Shown here: in pieces, positions 12,787-23,592 of the stretch
Numbering within the stretch: position 1 is the stretch's first letter
Layout: every line of letters starts with the position of its first letter
NCBI GenBank assembly: GCA_015039315.1
Contig: WIDE01000008.1
Coordinates: forward strand, 486,721 to 550,720
DNA length: 64,000 nucleotides
From: Clavulina sp. PMI_390
Taxonomy: Eukaryota > Basidiomycota > Agaricomycetes > Cantharellales > Hydnaceae
Direction: 5' to 3'
Translations under genes and position numbers: made by a program
The notes under the pieces: generated by a model
What the model saw: only the letters and a program-made list of their open reading frames with translations
Told to the model about the DNA's origin: nothing
The model's database searches: none

Positions 12787-14839
12787 TTACATATCCCAGA
12801 CAAGCTTGGTGTCATCTTGTCGACCACTTCCGATGCTGACGGCGCGGTTCATCGCCACCCCAAAGGTGGTCCCGCCCGGAGCCATCTGTCTGTGCTCTCG
12901 GGTGACAATAGGAACCTGAGGCACGGTATATGCGCGTGGGGCCTCCATCTCGATGTCGTCCACATGAATACCAGAAGTTGTAGTAACGTGGATGTCGGTG
13001 TGAATGGGATTGTGCTTGCCCACATTTGACTGCATGGCAATTGGTGGAATTACGCGCGTGGAGAGACCGCATCAGTAATCCAGCATTGTGCCAAGAGGCG
13101 CAAATTATGGCGCAACGTACCAGTCTATGCCGTTTTGCCGAACTCAGTTGTTGGTGATGTTGCATTCGAGCGTTCAGGGAGCTCATGAGGCAATTCCCGT
13201 ATCTAGGAAGTCCATTTAGGATTCAATGACCCGGAGATCAAGAAGGCCGACTCAACAGTTTGGCCAATGACATGACAAGCACGAAATGCCAGTTGTTATC
13301 CAGGGTCAGCTGCACAGATGGCATAAGTTAGTAACGATATCAATGAATGCTACAACTGGTTTAGCACTGACGAAAAGGACACAGTCAACAGTGGCCCACA
13401 CGGCTATGTTGACGGATCAACTAGTCAGATTTTCGGCAGCATGAACCACTTTGCCCGCGCGCACCAGTGATCAATCCAGTTTGAATGGTCACTGGATGAG
13501 AAGTTCATGAGTTTGAGCATAATTTAGGCGTGTGACAAACACTCACGCCGGGTAAGGGAGGCCAAGAAGTCATCCGTTTCCTCGAACCCTGTCCTCGCTT
13601 GTCTCAAGAAGGTGACGAGAACGGTGGCAATGGATAAGTCGACGACGGCTGCGAGGATCAGCCAAGCTACGAGGAATCAAATAAATAATTCATAAATCAG
13701 ACGAGGCCTGTTACGATGGAGACTGGTAGTCAAGGTAACGTACCGATGACCAGGCCTCGGAACTTGAAGTAATCCACGAATTCTCGAACAATGTAACCAG
13801 CTGGTAGGACCAACTTCTCAATGACTGATCGCCAGAAGACTGGCATGCCGAAATTAGATACATACCAGTCGAAGTACCAATCCCGAGCACTGAGCCGAAG
13901 GATTACTCGTGAGTGATCGGGGAGGTAACGCTGAATAGTTGGCTATGATGGCGACTTACGGCCTTGCATGAACGCGGCAAAAATAACTGCCCATCCCAGC
14001 CATACGTTTCCGGTAAGCCACTTTACACGGCTATGCGGGCAAACATTCAGAGTTAGTGCGATGAGTTGGATGTAAAAGGATAAGTCAATTTGCGCCGCAG
14101 GGTTGACTTACAATCCGAAGAATATTTGCACTATGGACCCGACAACTGCAACCTGAAATCGAGGGGAAATTGTGAGTTACGAACTATGCGCATGCATTGG
14201 TGATGACTGACGCTAATGATCACTATGGTAGCGATGATTGCAAAAGTTTAGTGGGGTCACGAAGGAGCTGGAGAGACGTCATGAAACAGGTACTAACTGA
14301 CAGCGAACACTAAAAGGGATGTTAGAGCCAGAGAATCTTGGAGACGCATTGAAAATCACCTGGAGTGCCCGTGAGGATCCTCGAAACGTTACCTAACGGA
14401 CAGGTAAGTTCAGGTGAGTGATTTTCGGGCTATCGGATGGCAGCGTAAGGTACATACCAAAATCATTGACAGAATAATCATAAGCAACATAACAAGAAAG
14501 GATAGAGTTCAGGGTATCAAGGACTGCGAGGCCCCCAACCATAGTCTTCATCCACAATGGGTCTCTATTAGGGGGTCAACTTTCAGTCTACAAAAGAAGA
14601 TGTAGCGGAAATAACACTCACGTTGGCGAGTTTTGGAAGTATGTTTGAACCTGCATCATGAATGCACCATACTACGGGTTTCAGATGGTTAGTGCATTGT
14701 TATACTGCCTTTTGATGGTGGAAGAACTCACCAACCAAACGTTAAGCAGGGCTCCCAGTAGTAATGGGCCCACCAAATCCCGAGCCAAGACCAGCATCTC
14801 TGCCGTCGCGGCCTGCGCCGCGGCAGTAGAATTAGACAT
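12787..14839 (-). CDS. DUF6534-type multi-pass membrane protein
   Basis: Many small exons can be linked. The start MSNSTAAAQAATAEM is followed by the first membrane segment (LVGPLLLGALLNVWL). Further pieces read YGAFMMQVQTYFQNSP, LWMKTMVGGLAVLDTL, VAVVGSIVQIFFG, VKWLTGNVWLGWAVIF and LILAAVVDLSIATVLVTFLR. The family hallmark RTGFEETDDFL is present, then TIQTGLITG and the C-terminal MSSLNARMQHHQQL. A ~75-residue polar cytoplasmic tail closes the protein. The order of segments and the TGF..TD motif match the basidiomycete DUF6534 family, which has about seven transmembrane helices and no established function; a receptor-like role has been guessed elsewhere. Internal exon borders are approximate. 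Confidence 0.8.
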
Positions 14840-16189
14840 TATGATGGTATGGCCCTTTCCGAAGAGACAAAAGATCTAGGTAGCGAGAAAACGAAGAAAA
14901 GACGAAGAAAAAGACGAAAAAACTACAGGGTATCGGAGGAGGAGCAAAGAATGGAAACCAAGAAAGCAGTCGCCATATACCGCTTATGTTTATAAGACGC
15001 CATCAATCGGCTCTTATTGTGTGCCTGATGGAAAGATTTGTTCGGGGAGCTAGACGGAAGCCGCCGGTTGATTTCATAGAGCGAGATGAAAAAGTTTGAT
15101 TATCACTCCAACTGGTGATGGATTCCACTTCTTGGGGCGGGAAACATCTATATTACCTGGACTCGGCTCCACGGAGCTGAAGATCTACGACCGATTGTCC
15201 GAGGTGTGGTCCTCGATGGTTTGATTGGGTATATTTATCATGATTCTGAGGCACAACAAGATCCGAGCACTGGGAAGCTCACATATCTGAGGAACAGTCT
15301 ATAGAAGAGATATTTGGTCCTATTAGGCTCGCTCCAAGACAGGATGCTACAGATAACGTTGAGAGTGGACATTTATTTGAAAAATGATGCCCATCCGCGT
15401 AATGAAAATGGGGGGTGTGGGGCCATTTGTGTCATAATAAAGAGTCAGATGCATATATAGGAGGTGCACAAGACTCAAAATCACTGATAGTTTATAGCTT
15501 CAAGGGCCCAAAAACGACCGCCAAGGGAAGCAAGAACAAACAACCAAGAAAAAACCCAACCCCGCCGTGCGCCAAAATAAACCGAAATGAAACTTGCGCC
15601 TCGCTAATCACGGAAGATCGACAAACGCATGATGAAACGAATTATTAGGCAATATCTGGCGGCGATCATGAATGCATTCCTCGGTCTGCCTGTCAGACGG
15701 ATGCCAACATTATAGGCTTCGAGACGGCTTCATTTACGAAGTGATTGTCTTCTAGAATCTGATCCACAGACTAAGAATCTGCTCAGAAGTCTGGGTTCTG
15801 GAAGGGCTTGGCACGGTGGAAAAAACATGCAAACACTGACCACAACAGTATTGACGCGGTGTCATGCAAGTGGGATTTTGGAGAGTCAACATAAAGACTT
15901 GGGAGACGGAGCCCGTCGCAACCCTATATTCTCGAGAAGCAAGCGCCACAAAGCAAGACGAAACTAGTTTGTGGTTGCGGCATCCTGGTGAAACAGGGTG
16001 GTGTGATGCATTATTTGGTCCTGTTGACTGGACGTCAACAACACGGTCGCGACATTAGGCGAGCTCTTCTGCCCTATAGTGAATCCTCCAGTCCCTTTCG
16101 ATAACCCCTCAGATAAACTTGAAGAGGGTATCCCATCGCTTGACCATTACCGGTTGATACAGTAGCCAGCACGATATAGGCATCGAGGC
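14840..16189. other. intergenic, divergent promoters of DUF6534 and Spc34-like genes
   Basis: This 1.35-kb AT-richer stretch holds the 5' regions of both neighbours. The small frames it contains have no recognisable product. I found no tRNA, transposon end or tandem repeat. Confidence 0.5.
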
Positions 16190-18311
16190 ATGGATCTCGG
16201 TCACTGGGTCGATCGCATCGCTATCCTCTCCGCAGAGATCCAGGATAGAGCATCATACTCGCCCAATGCCCGATCTAATTACACCGATTCGATACTGTCG
16301 AAGCCTCTCGCTGCCTATGTCCGGGAAGCAGAGAGCGTCGAATCCCGGATGTTCAAAGTATCACGCCCACCTCCTGGGGAAGTTGCCACATCCGTAGACT
16401 TGAGAAAGGTAGAAACTGTGAACGCTTCGCCACTGAAGAAGGCTCGAGAGGCGCCTTTGGCGATTCTTGAGCCTCAAGAGTATGTGCGATCAGTGATAAG
16501 GCTCGGAGAAAAGTAGTGAGTTTGCAGTTGTTGAAGGCCAGGAAACGCAACATTCTAAGCGCACCCCAGTAACGTGATGCCTCGTGCGCAAGCTTATGCG
16601 AGAGATCTCCTAGAGAAAGCTGAAGGATATGAAAAGCGCATTGCTGTCCTGGAGCGCTCGCTTAAGGAAGGCGAAAAGGTCTGGCTGTTGCTTCGCCTCT
16701 AAGGAATACTTTGCTCAAATTTCAGCCTCGTTAGATGGCGCCTCCTGGCTCGGCGCGCAAAAAAGGGCGGACCTTAAAGGAAGAAGAACGACTTACCCGA
16801 GAGGTGGAAGCAAGAGCAGCATCGTTACGTGACCAGGTGCGTCACTCTGCAAGACGTAACCTGCACTCGAATCTTATTATCATTCGAATGCTCCACGACT
16901 CTAGAAACGACAACTTCTCGAGCATCTTAATGGTGCCAAAGACGCAACAGTTTCAGATACCTCTGTGTTTGCTTCTCCTTCAGCTATAGCGAAGCAAGGG
17001 AGCATGTTGACGGCAAATCTCCCTGATACTAGTGAGCTGTCAGTTGTCGAAGCTCCTCCACCCAAAAAGAGGACCTTAGCGCAGGAGATACAGGCGCGAC
17101 GCGCCGCTCGCCAGGCTAACCGAAAACCCGGTCCCACCGAGGCTGCCAAGCCCCCCTTGTCATCCGGTTCAACCCCAAAAGAAAGTGCTTTCTGGAGCTC
17201 TGATAGCTCTCCTAGCTCCAGTCAGATCACAAACTCTCTCACTTCTGGGAGCTCCATTAATGTCTCTACTGAGCCTTCTGACTCAGACCTGACGGAAGAG
17301 AGCAGTGTTCCGGTTGACGCGGCACAGGAACCTGATGCTGAAATGGATACTGAGACTGGAGATGAAGACGGCGAAGCGGATGTCACCGTCGTTTTACCTT
17401 CCAATGGGCAGTCGTCCGCCCGAAGCACATTCTCCTTGCTCCGTCGATCTACAATCACTCGCAATGCTCCAGCAGTTGTGAGCTCTGCGATAGAACCTCC
17501 GCCTCCGTTATCTGCACCCATCCCTACAACTTCCCAAAGTGAGAGTGTCGTCCCGCCGCCAGCGCCTACCCCGCAAGACATCCCAGGGCCTCAATCTCCG
17601 ATTTCAGAACCTCCTCGGCCCGAGGAGGAAAATGCACCACCAGAAGTAGAGACTGAAATGTCACAATCTTCCATGGATCCATCCACTCCAGAGGTCGAGA
17701 TTCAGATGGTGAGCATCTCTAGCCGGCATTTTTCATTCCTTCAAAGCTGATAGTCGGACCATTGATCAGGCACGAGTATGGAGGACAGCTGGGGAGATTA
17801 TCCTCCCCGAGAACTCATACACAAAGAGTGGAACTACCCCCAGCACCCAAACCACTCTGTGAGCTATACTCAATTTCCGTTGGCACCCCGGAGTACTAAA
17901 CCCAATGTTTTGATCATCAGCCATATTGTGCAATCTATTTCCACCCTCCCTACTAAGACAGATGACCCTACGGGTTCTGCGTCAGAAGCCGTGCTTGCTA
18001 TGCTTGGCACGCACCGTTCACAATCCGCAACATCGTCTCTACCCCCTACTCACCTGCAGGTATTGACAGCTTCAGCAGTCCTGCAACTCTTGTCATACGT
18101 GGTCCAAAATGCCAGTTCCCCAGCAGAGGATGGCCTTGTTTGGATGCCCCAAAATGCTCTCAAGACCGAACTCAAAGCACACCCCTGGGCAGTCGAGGCG
18201 ATGACGAACGAGAGCGTGGATTGGGTAGCGAAAGTGATGGTTAAGCTAGTCCCTTCGAGGTTAGTTGTTCTCGACCGACGAAAGGGACTAATCCGATTCG
18301 GTCGGGAATAA
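16190..18311 (+). CDS. probable DASH complex subunit Spc34-like protein with long C-terminal extension
   Basis: Exons join in frame to a protein of about 590 residues. The N-terminus (LGHWVDRIAILSAEIQ, then YTDSILSKPLAAYVREAE and SRMFKVSRPPP) resembles the Spc34 start, where a 'TN/DSIL ... RDxExxE..LF' pattern is conserved. It is followed by two coiled-coil stretches (ARDLLEKAEGYEKRIAVLE; EEERLTREVEARAASLRDQ). The middle, about 250 residues, is low complexity and Ser/Pro/Glu rich. The last ~130 residues are ordered again (HIVQSISTLPTK, ASAVLQLLSYVVQN, VDRLVVLDRRKG-like end). Spc34 couples kinetochores to microtubules. The assignment rests on weak similarity by eye; an unnamed coiled-coil protein is the alternative. 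The stop is about 100 bp from the convergent homoserine dehydrogenase. Confidence 0.5.
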
Positions 18312-18415
18312 GGTATGACAACGATGAGGTCTCGATGTACCTGCGCTTGCCCGTCTCTACAGCTGTATATTGTACAACAGGCTTGATATATATTTTGTGT
18401 ATGGTGTTTTTTTTT

Positions 18416-19673
18416 TTACAGCTTGAAGAGGTCCGCGAGCACTCCCATTGCTGTGACGGCGTCTCCAGCACCAGCGCCTTGCACAATAAGCGGCCTCGTC
18501 CCGTATCGTTCAGTATGGAACGCGATGATATTATCGCTGCCAGATAGGGACGTTGCAAACGGGTGAGTCTTGGGATATCTATAAATGCTAGAGTGTTAGT
18601 ACACACAAGGATAGCATGCGCGGAGATACTCACGGTTTCAGCGCAGCCTGGATGACACCCTGGGCAACATCGATAACACCCACGTATCTCAGTACATCGC
18701 CGTCCGCAACAGCCTCGTCCTGTCGAGCCTTGTACTCTTTGTCGAACGCTTGCAGTCGTGCCGTGAATCGGTTACCATCCTTCTCATCTTTTAGCGCCTC
18801 TGGAATTAGCGAAGTGATTGATACGGATTTATACCCCTCAGGAAGCTTGTCCGTCAGCTCGGGGATGAGGCGGGAAAGGATAGTGAGCTTGCGGGCGACA
18901 TCGGCTCCAGAAAGGTCATCACCAGGATGTGGCTCCGTGTAGCCCTTATCTTTTGCGGTCTTCACGATGGTAGAGAACGACCGTTCTTGGCTATGAACGG
19001 TGGAGAATTCGTTAAAGATATAGGACAAGGTCCCAGACAGGACACCTTCGATCTTTACGATCTGAGAAGAATATATTAGAGACATGAGAACATCTGTGCA
19101 AGATCGAGGCCATCGTATGCATACCTTATCGCCAGTCTGGACGAGATCTTTGAGAGTTTGGATGATGGGTAGCCCAGCACCGACGGTGGCTTCATTGAGG
19201 AACTTGGATCCCTTCGATTCACTTGCAGCTAAGATCTGCTTGTACAACTCCAGGGAGGATGAATATGCTTTCTTGTTTGGAGTCACGACGGAAAGGCCCC
19301 CGGATAGGAAATCGGGGTACAGTGCAGCAACATCATCAGAAGATGTGTTGTCAACGACGGCGACTTGGCTGCTAGCAGCGAGCAGCGGAGCTACATCGCT
19401 GGGCAATGCATCTAAGATAGATCCGCCTTAGCCACGGGCTGAGATAGAAGAGGTATATTACTCACTAAGAGCAGGTGCCGTGGAAGATGCATTTAGCTTC
19501 TCTTTCCAGCTGGACAGGTCGATCCCTGCGGGTTCCAGCACAGACTTTTTAGACGAAGCGATGTAGACGACTTTGAAACGGGCTGGGTTCGCAGGCAATG
19601 CTGCGATCTGAGATATCAGTTTGCTTCCAACGAGGCCAGTGCCCACGATCGCAAGGTATACTGGAGAAGGCAT
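18416..19673 (-). CDS. HOM6: homoserine dehydrogenase
   Basis: The protein starts MPSPVYLAIVGTGLVGSKL, a GxGxxG NAD(P)-binding fold, and continues with VVTPNKKAYSS, LNEATVGAGLPII, GVLSGTLSYIFNEF and the catalytic segment DVARKLTILSRLIPE. It ends with GAGAGDAVTAMGVLADLFKL. This is the complete monofunctional fungal enzyme (about 370 residues, no kinase or ACT domain). It reduces aspartate semialdehyde to homoserine for threonine and methionine. A longer in-frame start at 19757 exists, but the internal Met at 19673 fits the family length. At least three introns interrupt the frame, and the terminal exon lies near 18.5 kb. Confidence 0.94.
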
Positions 19674-19913
19674 TGGTAGTCGCTGCTGGTCCTGGGTGTT
19701 GGGAAAATCTTCGGTCCCGAGCTGTGGTACCCAAAATTCGGCCGACACGCTATCCAACTTTCTTGTCCACGGCTCTCAATATTCGCATGATGAATAAGAA
19801 AGAATTCGATTAAATATTCTCGTGGTATGACATCATCTCAACTTGTATATAGTTGTGAACAGATCGAAAGCACCGAAACCCAAAAGTTCTAGAGAAATTG
19901 GTTTGGGAATCTA

Positions 19914-22252
19914 CTACGAGTGCTCAGTGGCAATCAAGTGGGCGCCACGCTCGGCAACCATGAGGGTGGGGAGCTGAGTGTGAGAGGCAGGCACGTAAGG
20001 CTGTAAGGGGTTGAGGGAATCCCAGGTTGCGGGGTGAAGTCGTTAGATAGGATACTACTGCTTCATACAGAATCTTCTACTCACGAAAACGCTGGCGTCA
20101 ATGACACGGAGGCCCTGGATTCCCTTGACCTTGAGGTCAGGGTCCACAACACCGTTCGAACTGCCCTTGGCGGTGATGATCGCAGTGCTCGTTGGGTGCC
20201 AGCAAGTAACTAGAATGTCTGCTCAGTTCGTGTGTCTCTATGAAGAGAATCTCTAGGACTTACCCGCAGCATCCTTAGCATGGGCTTCAATCTCTTCGTC
20301 AGTCTGGTATGGGGCAAGAGGGCCGTACTCCTCAATAACGAAGTCCTATTGAAGAATACATACCATTAGTTGACCGCCAGAGTGCAGACGATGAAACTGT
20401 CTTACCCCGAACCCAACCTTCCCGAAGAATTCACGGGACTTCTTCACGGCCTCCCTGGCGATATAGAGATCGTGCTTGGTCCCAAGCAGATTAGGATCGA
20501 TGTTGGGGAACTCGAATGGATCATTCGACTTGATGGTGATCGATCCACGCGCGTTGGGAGTCAAACCAAGGGTACCGGACGAGAAGTAGTTCCCGGTTGG
20601 ATCGGCTGCTGGAGTTGCTGCGACATACCCATCCGTGAAGAGGACCTCAATATGAGGGGCCTTGGGGCCTGAAGAGGTGTCCTTGAACTCATTCCAGATG
20701 GGTGCGTCGTCTGGAACACGCCAGAAGCCGATTCCTTGGCCGAGGGTGTTGGAAAGAAGGCCAGTGTGGGAAGTAGCATATTTGATACCCTCTTGTTGGG
20801 CGTAGGCAGGATCCCGAAGGACCGAGTCGAAGGTGTCCTTGTGATTGATCCTCCACTATTGAGATGAAATGAGTCAGTTCGATACCCTCAAATTTTTTGC
20901 CAGTTAAAGGGAATAAGGTTAGTCTTACATGAGGTCCGAACAAGATATGGTGGTCTTGCATGTTCCTGCCGACATCGGGCAGATCCTTGACGACGGGGAT
21001 TCCAAGCTTGGTGAGCTCCGCGGCATCACCGACACCTGAGTGAAGCAAGATATGTGGCGAGCCAATGGTGCCACCAGAAAGGATGACTTCCTTCTTTGCT
21101 TTAACTTGGAAACGGGGAGCTAAAGACACTATGAGTGAGCTTGTGAGGTCGATGTTATGGGAACTCTTGGCTTACACGAGGCATCCTGGGCGTACTCAAC
21201 GCCGTTGGCGACAGGGACGGCACCGCTGGTGTCAAAGAGGACCTTTGTGACTTGGGCAGAAGTCAAAATGTCCAGGTTGGGTTTGGGAGTTGCAAGGTAT
21301 CCTGCAGGGGTGTTACGAGCACCGCCGGCATTGGTGCCCTAAAGATTTTCGTTCATCAGCTGCCCTAATAAATGCAGTGACAAAGGAAGACGCACTGGAA
21401 GCCAACCAACACCAAGCATGTCACCATCGTTGACATTGGTGTTGAAGATTCCCTGTTTTTTGGCACCTGCGATGGCGATCTTGGCACCTTCGGTAAGCTC
21501 GTTAGCGATGGTGATGCCAATGGGGCCATCAGTGCCCATAGTCGTTGTGTCGAAATCTTTGGTGTAGTCCCAACCGCTCGTCGGGGGGACGAAGCGCTCC
21601 AGCTATTGATGAGAGGATCAGTATGCTACACAAGTCAATCAGAAAAAGTCATGCAGACCTTCTTTGCGAATGGCAGCATGTTATCCCATGACCAGCCTTC
21701 ATCGCCACTCTCGCGAGCGAGACGATCCCAATCCGAGCTGGGCCCTCGGAGCGCGAACCTTTTTCAAGATTCAATGATAGTGCCTCGATTAGCGTAATTC
21801 TCGTGGTTTTATGTGATAGGAACATACAATAAGTTTGTTTGGAAGCTACCTCCAACAGCCTTGCCGCGGGGGTATGGGATCACGCGGTCGTTCAGACCTT
21901 TTTGAGGGGCGAGTGAGTATTGCCAGTTGAATTCAGGGTGCGCTGACGCGTGAATCGAGAGCAGGGGGACAATGGTATGGTCGATGGGTTCCTCACTATA
22001 ACGGACTGCATTGAATATGGGATATCCAAATCAAGGAGGAGTATGCATACGCTTTCCCAGCTTCGAGCAGAAGGACTGAGAAGTTGGGGTTTTCCGCCAG
22101 CCTAGCGGCTACCGCAGCGCCACCACCAGCTGTAGTGGTTCAAAGGAACGCTTAATAGATGCACTGGAGCCCGATGAGGCACTTGATCACATACCACCAA
22201 CAATGATGAAGTCATACTCTTTCTGTGCGACGGATTCGTGAGTTGCAGACAT
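19914..22252 (-). CDS. GMC oxidoreductase (aryl-alcohol oxidase/choline dehydrogenase-like)
   Basis: The start [19 protein letters not shown] leads into the FAD glycine motif, then [19 protein letters not shown] (E of the ribose-binding site). Later exons show [46 protein letters not shown] (second GMC signature), and the C-terminal [11 protein letters not shown] and [16 protein letters not shown], which carry the two active-site histidines. About 600 residues is normal for the family. No signal peptide is visible, so it is probably intracellular, unlike secreted ligninolytic aryl-alcohol oxidases. The substrate cannot be told. The first splice junction gives a glycine motif one residue shorter than usual, so it may be misplaced by a few bases. 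Confidence 0.88.
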
Positions 22253-22318
22253 GGCTAAGAGTGAGTGGGGAATGAGAGCAAGATAGTGAGGTTACTGAGA
22301 GGTGAGGTCCCGAATAGC

Positions 22319-22324
22319 TTTATA
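22319..22324 (-). promoter_or_regulatory. TATA box for the GMC oxidoreductase gene
   Basis: TATAAA on the minus strand lies 67 bp upstream of the start codon, the normal spacing for a fungal TATA promoter. Confidence 0.4.
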
Positions 22325-22816
22325 AGAATAACTGCAGCCCGCAACTAGCGGGGAAATTGGGGGCGTGATGGGTATATTTGATCGTGCAGGACCCTCGATG
22401 AACTGGAACTGACGGTGTCTTGATTGATTCCCCGATAGTCAAGGACAGGTGAAGTATACTCCAAAATATATTGATACTGCCAAATCGAGAATCAACCATC
22501 GACCCTGCCACGTACAGTTGGAGACTTTCAAGGCGATCTAGCTATGGTGTAGTGGTACCTCACCGGTCTCTCACGAAGTCCAGTACCAGTCTTGATTGAT
22601 ACTCACACGCTCATGAAAGCGATGAAGATCAAAGGCTGGTCAATGAAAAAGGAGTTCGCCGCAAAAGTAAAGTATTGTAGTCATTGAATGACGCTATTAT
22701 GGTGCCGTATGCTTCCGTGAGGCTGGGGCGCACATGATTGCGGCGGTGGTGTAGATGGCGCCAACAGAGCCGCCATTGACGAGCCACCATGTCAATTGTC
22801 CAAGTCAGCTGTCTGT
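22325..22816. other. intergenic upstream of the GMC gene
   Basis: This is the promoter flank of the GMC gene and the 3' flank of RRG9. A tRNA-like stretch near 22545 was examined and rejected. Nothing else is supported. Confidence 0.5.
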
Positions 22817-23512
22817 CTACTTGAGCAGACGATCACTGTCTTCATCCATGAACATTTCTGGAATTGCTGACGCATGCACTGAGTGACCAGCTGTGGGCTG
22901 AGTCAACCGTTTGGCTGCCTGATTCGCCGCCTTTCGCCCTTCGATCATTGCTCTTCTTCCTTCTGCTTCCTTTTGAGCCATCTTTTCCAGACGCCTCGCA
23001 TCAGGCTTCCATTTTGATCGGAGAATTCTCCTTACGGCTTCAGGGCTGATCTTGAATCTTGTCGCTAAAGCGGCGGTAGTGAAGGTCTCGGGGTCGTGTC
23101 CATGGAGAGCGCGGAGACCTTCCATTGCCTCTCGGGACAACTTTTTGGGCGGATTCCAGCCCGCCGGAAATGAGCGCTTCATTGCAGCTTTGTGTGCGAT
23201 AATCTCTGGGGCAACCAAGGTTGAGGATATGGAGGTTGTAGAGGAGGTGATAGATGGGGATGAAGTTGAGGGGGAATGTGTTGGTCGGGCTGGTCTAGCT
23301 TGGGCTGGGCGGGCGCGAGAAGATGCTTTTGCAGCAAGGTCCTGGAGAACATTCAAGTGGTCGCTCCCGCTCTCTTCGTGGGGGTTTCTTGTCCATTTCC
23401 TATTTATGCGCGGGAATTTTGTGTGCGAAGGAGATGTCGAGTAGTGTGAGACATATGGAGCTTTCACAGTCTTTGGGACTAATGCTTTGGAGCTTCGCAA
23501 TAAGGCTTGCAT
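22817..23512 (-). CDS. RRG9: Rrg9/neugrin family mitochondrial protein
   Basis: This is a single uninterrupted 231-codon frame, unusual here because most neighbours have introns. The N-terminus ([20 protein letters not shown]) is basic and lacks acidic residues, as expected for mitochondrial import. After a Ser/Pro-rich spacer the conserved neugrin block starts at about residue 105: [20 protein letters not shown], the histidine-rich turn [10 protein letters not shown], then [20 protein letters not shown], a helix-turn-helix-like unit. In yeast Rrg9 is needed for respiratory growth and mitochondrial DNA maintenance; the animal relative acts in mitochondrial rRNA assembly. A lysine- and alanine-rich helix follows. 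The start codon is 80 bp from the divergent SMC1. Confidence 0.92.
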   Translation of the reverse strand: MQALLRSSKALVPKTVKAPYVSHYSTSPSHTKFPRINRKWTRNPHEESGSDHLNVLQDLAAKASSRARPAQARPARPTHSPSTSSPSITSSTTSISSTLVAPEIIAHKAAMKRSFPAGWNPPKKLSREAMEGLRALHGHDPETFTTAALATRFKISPEAVRRILRSKWKPDARRLEKMAQKEAEGRRAMIEGRKAANQAAKRLTQPTAGHSVHASAIPEMFMDEDSDRLLK

Positions 23513-23592
23513 GTTTGTCGCTGTTGTTGTGTGTTTGGTCGTGTAACGTGCCAGTGACCTATCTGAACGCGCTCTGACCGCGACGCGTCGTG
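23513..23592. promoter_or_regulatory. 80-bp bidirectional promoter between RRG9 and SMC1
   Basis: The two start codons diverge with only 80 bp between them, so transcription of both genes must start in or next to this interval. It is GT-rich on the RRG9 side and GC-rich on the SMC1 side. There is no TATA box. Confidence 0.75.
23581..23590. promoter_or_regulatory. MCB (MluI cell-cycle box) palindrome
   Basis: CGACGCGTCG is a perfect 10-bp palindrome with the MCB core ACGCGT at 23583-23588, five bases before... the SMC1 ATG region (ATG at 23593). MBF (Mbp1/Swi6-type factors) binds ACGCGT to switch on G1/S genes, among them replication and cohesin genes in yeasts. The position very close to the start codon is odd and suggests a very short leader, or a site overlapping the transcription start. 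Confidence 0.5.

Noticed and set aside
22540..22615. tRNA-like stretch (ATGGTGTAGTGGTACC with a CTCTCAC that looks like a Glu anticodon loop)
   Set aside because: The A-box resembles tRNA-Glu, but no B-box (GGTTCRANNCC) follows and no acceptor stem pairs. At most it is a decayed tRNA fragment.
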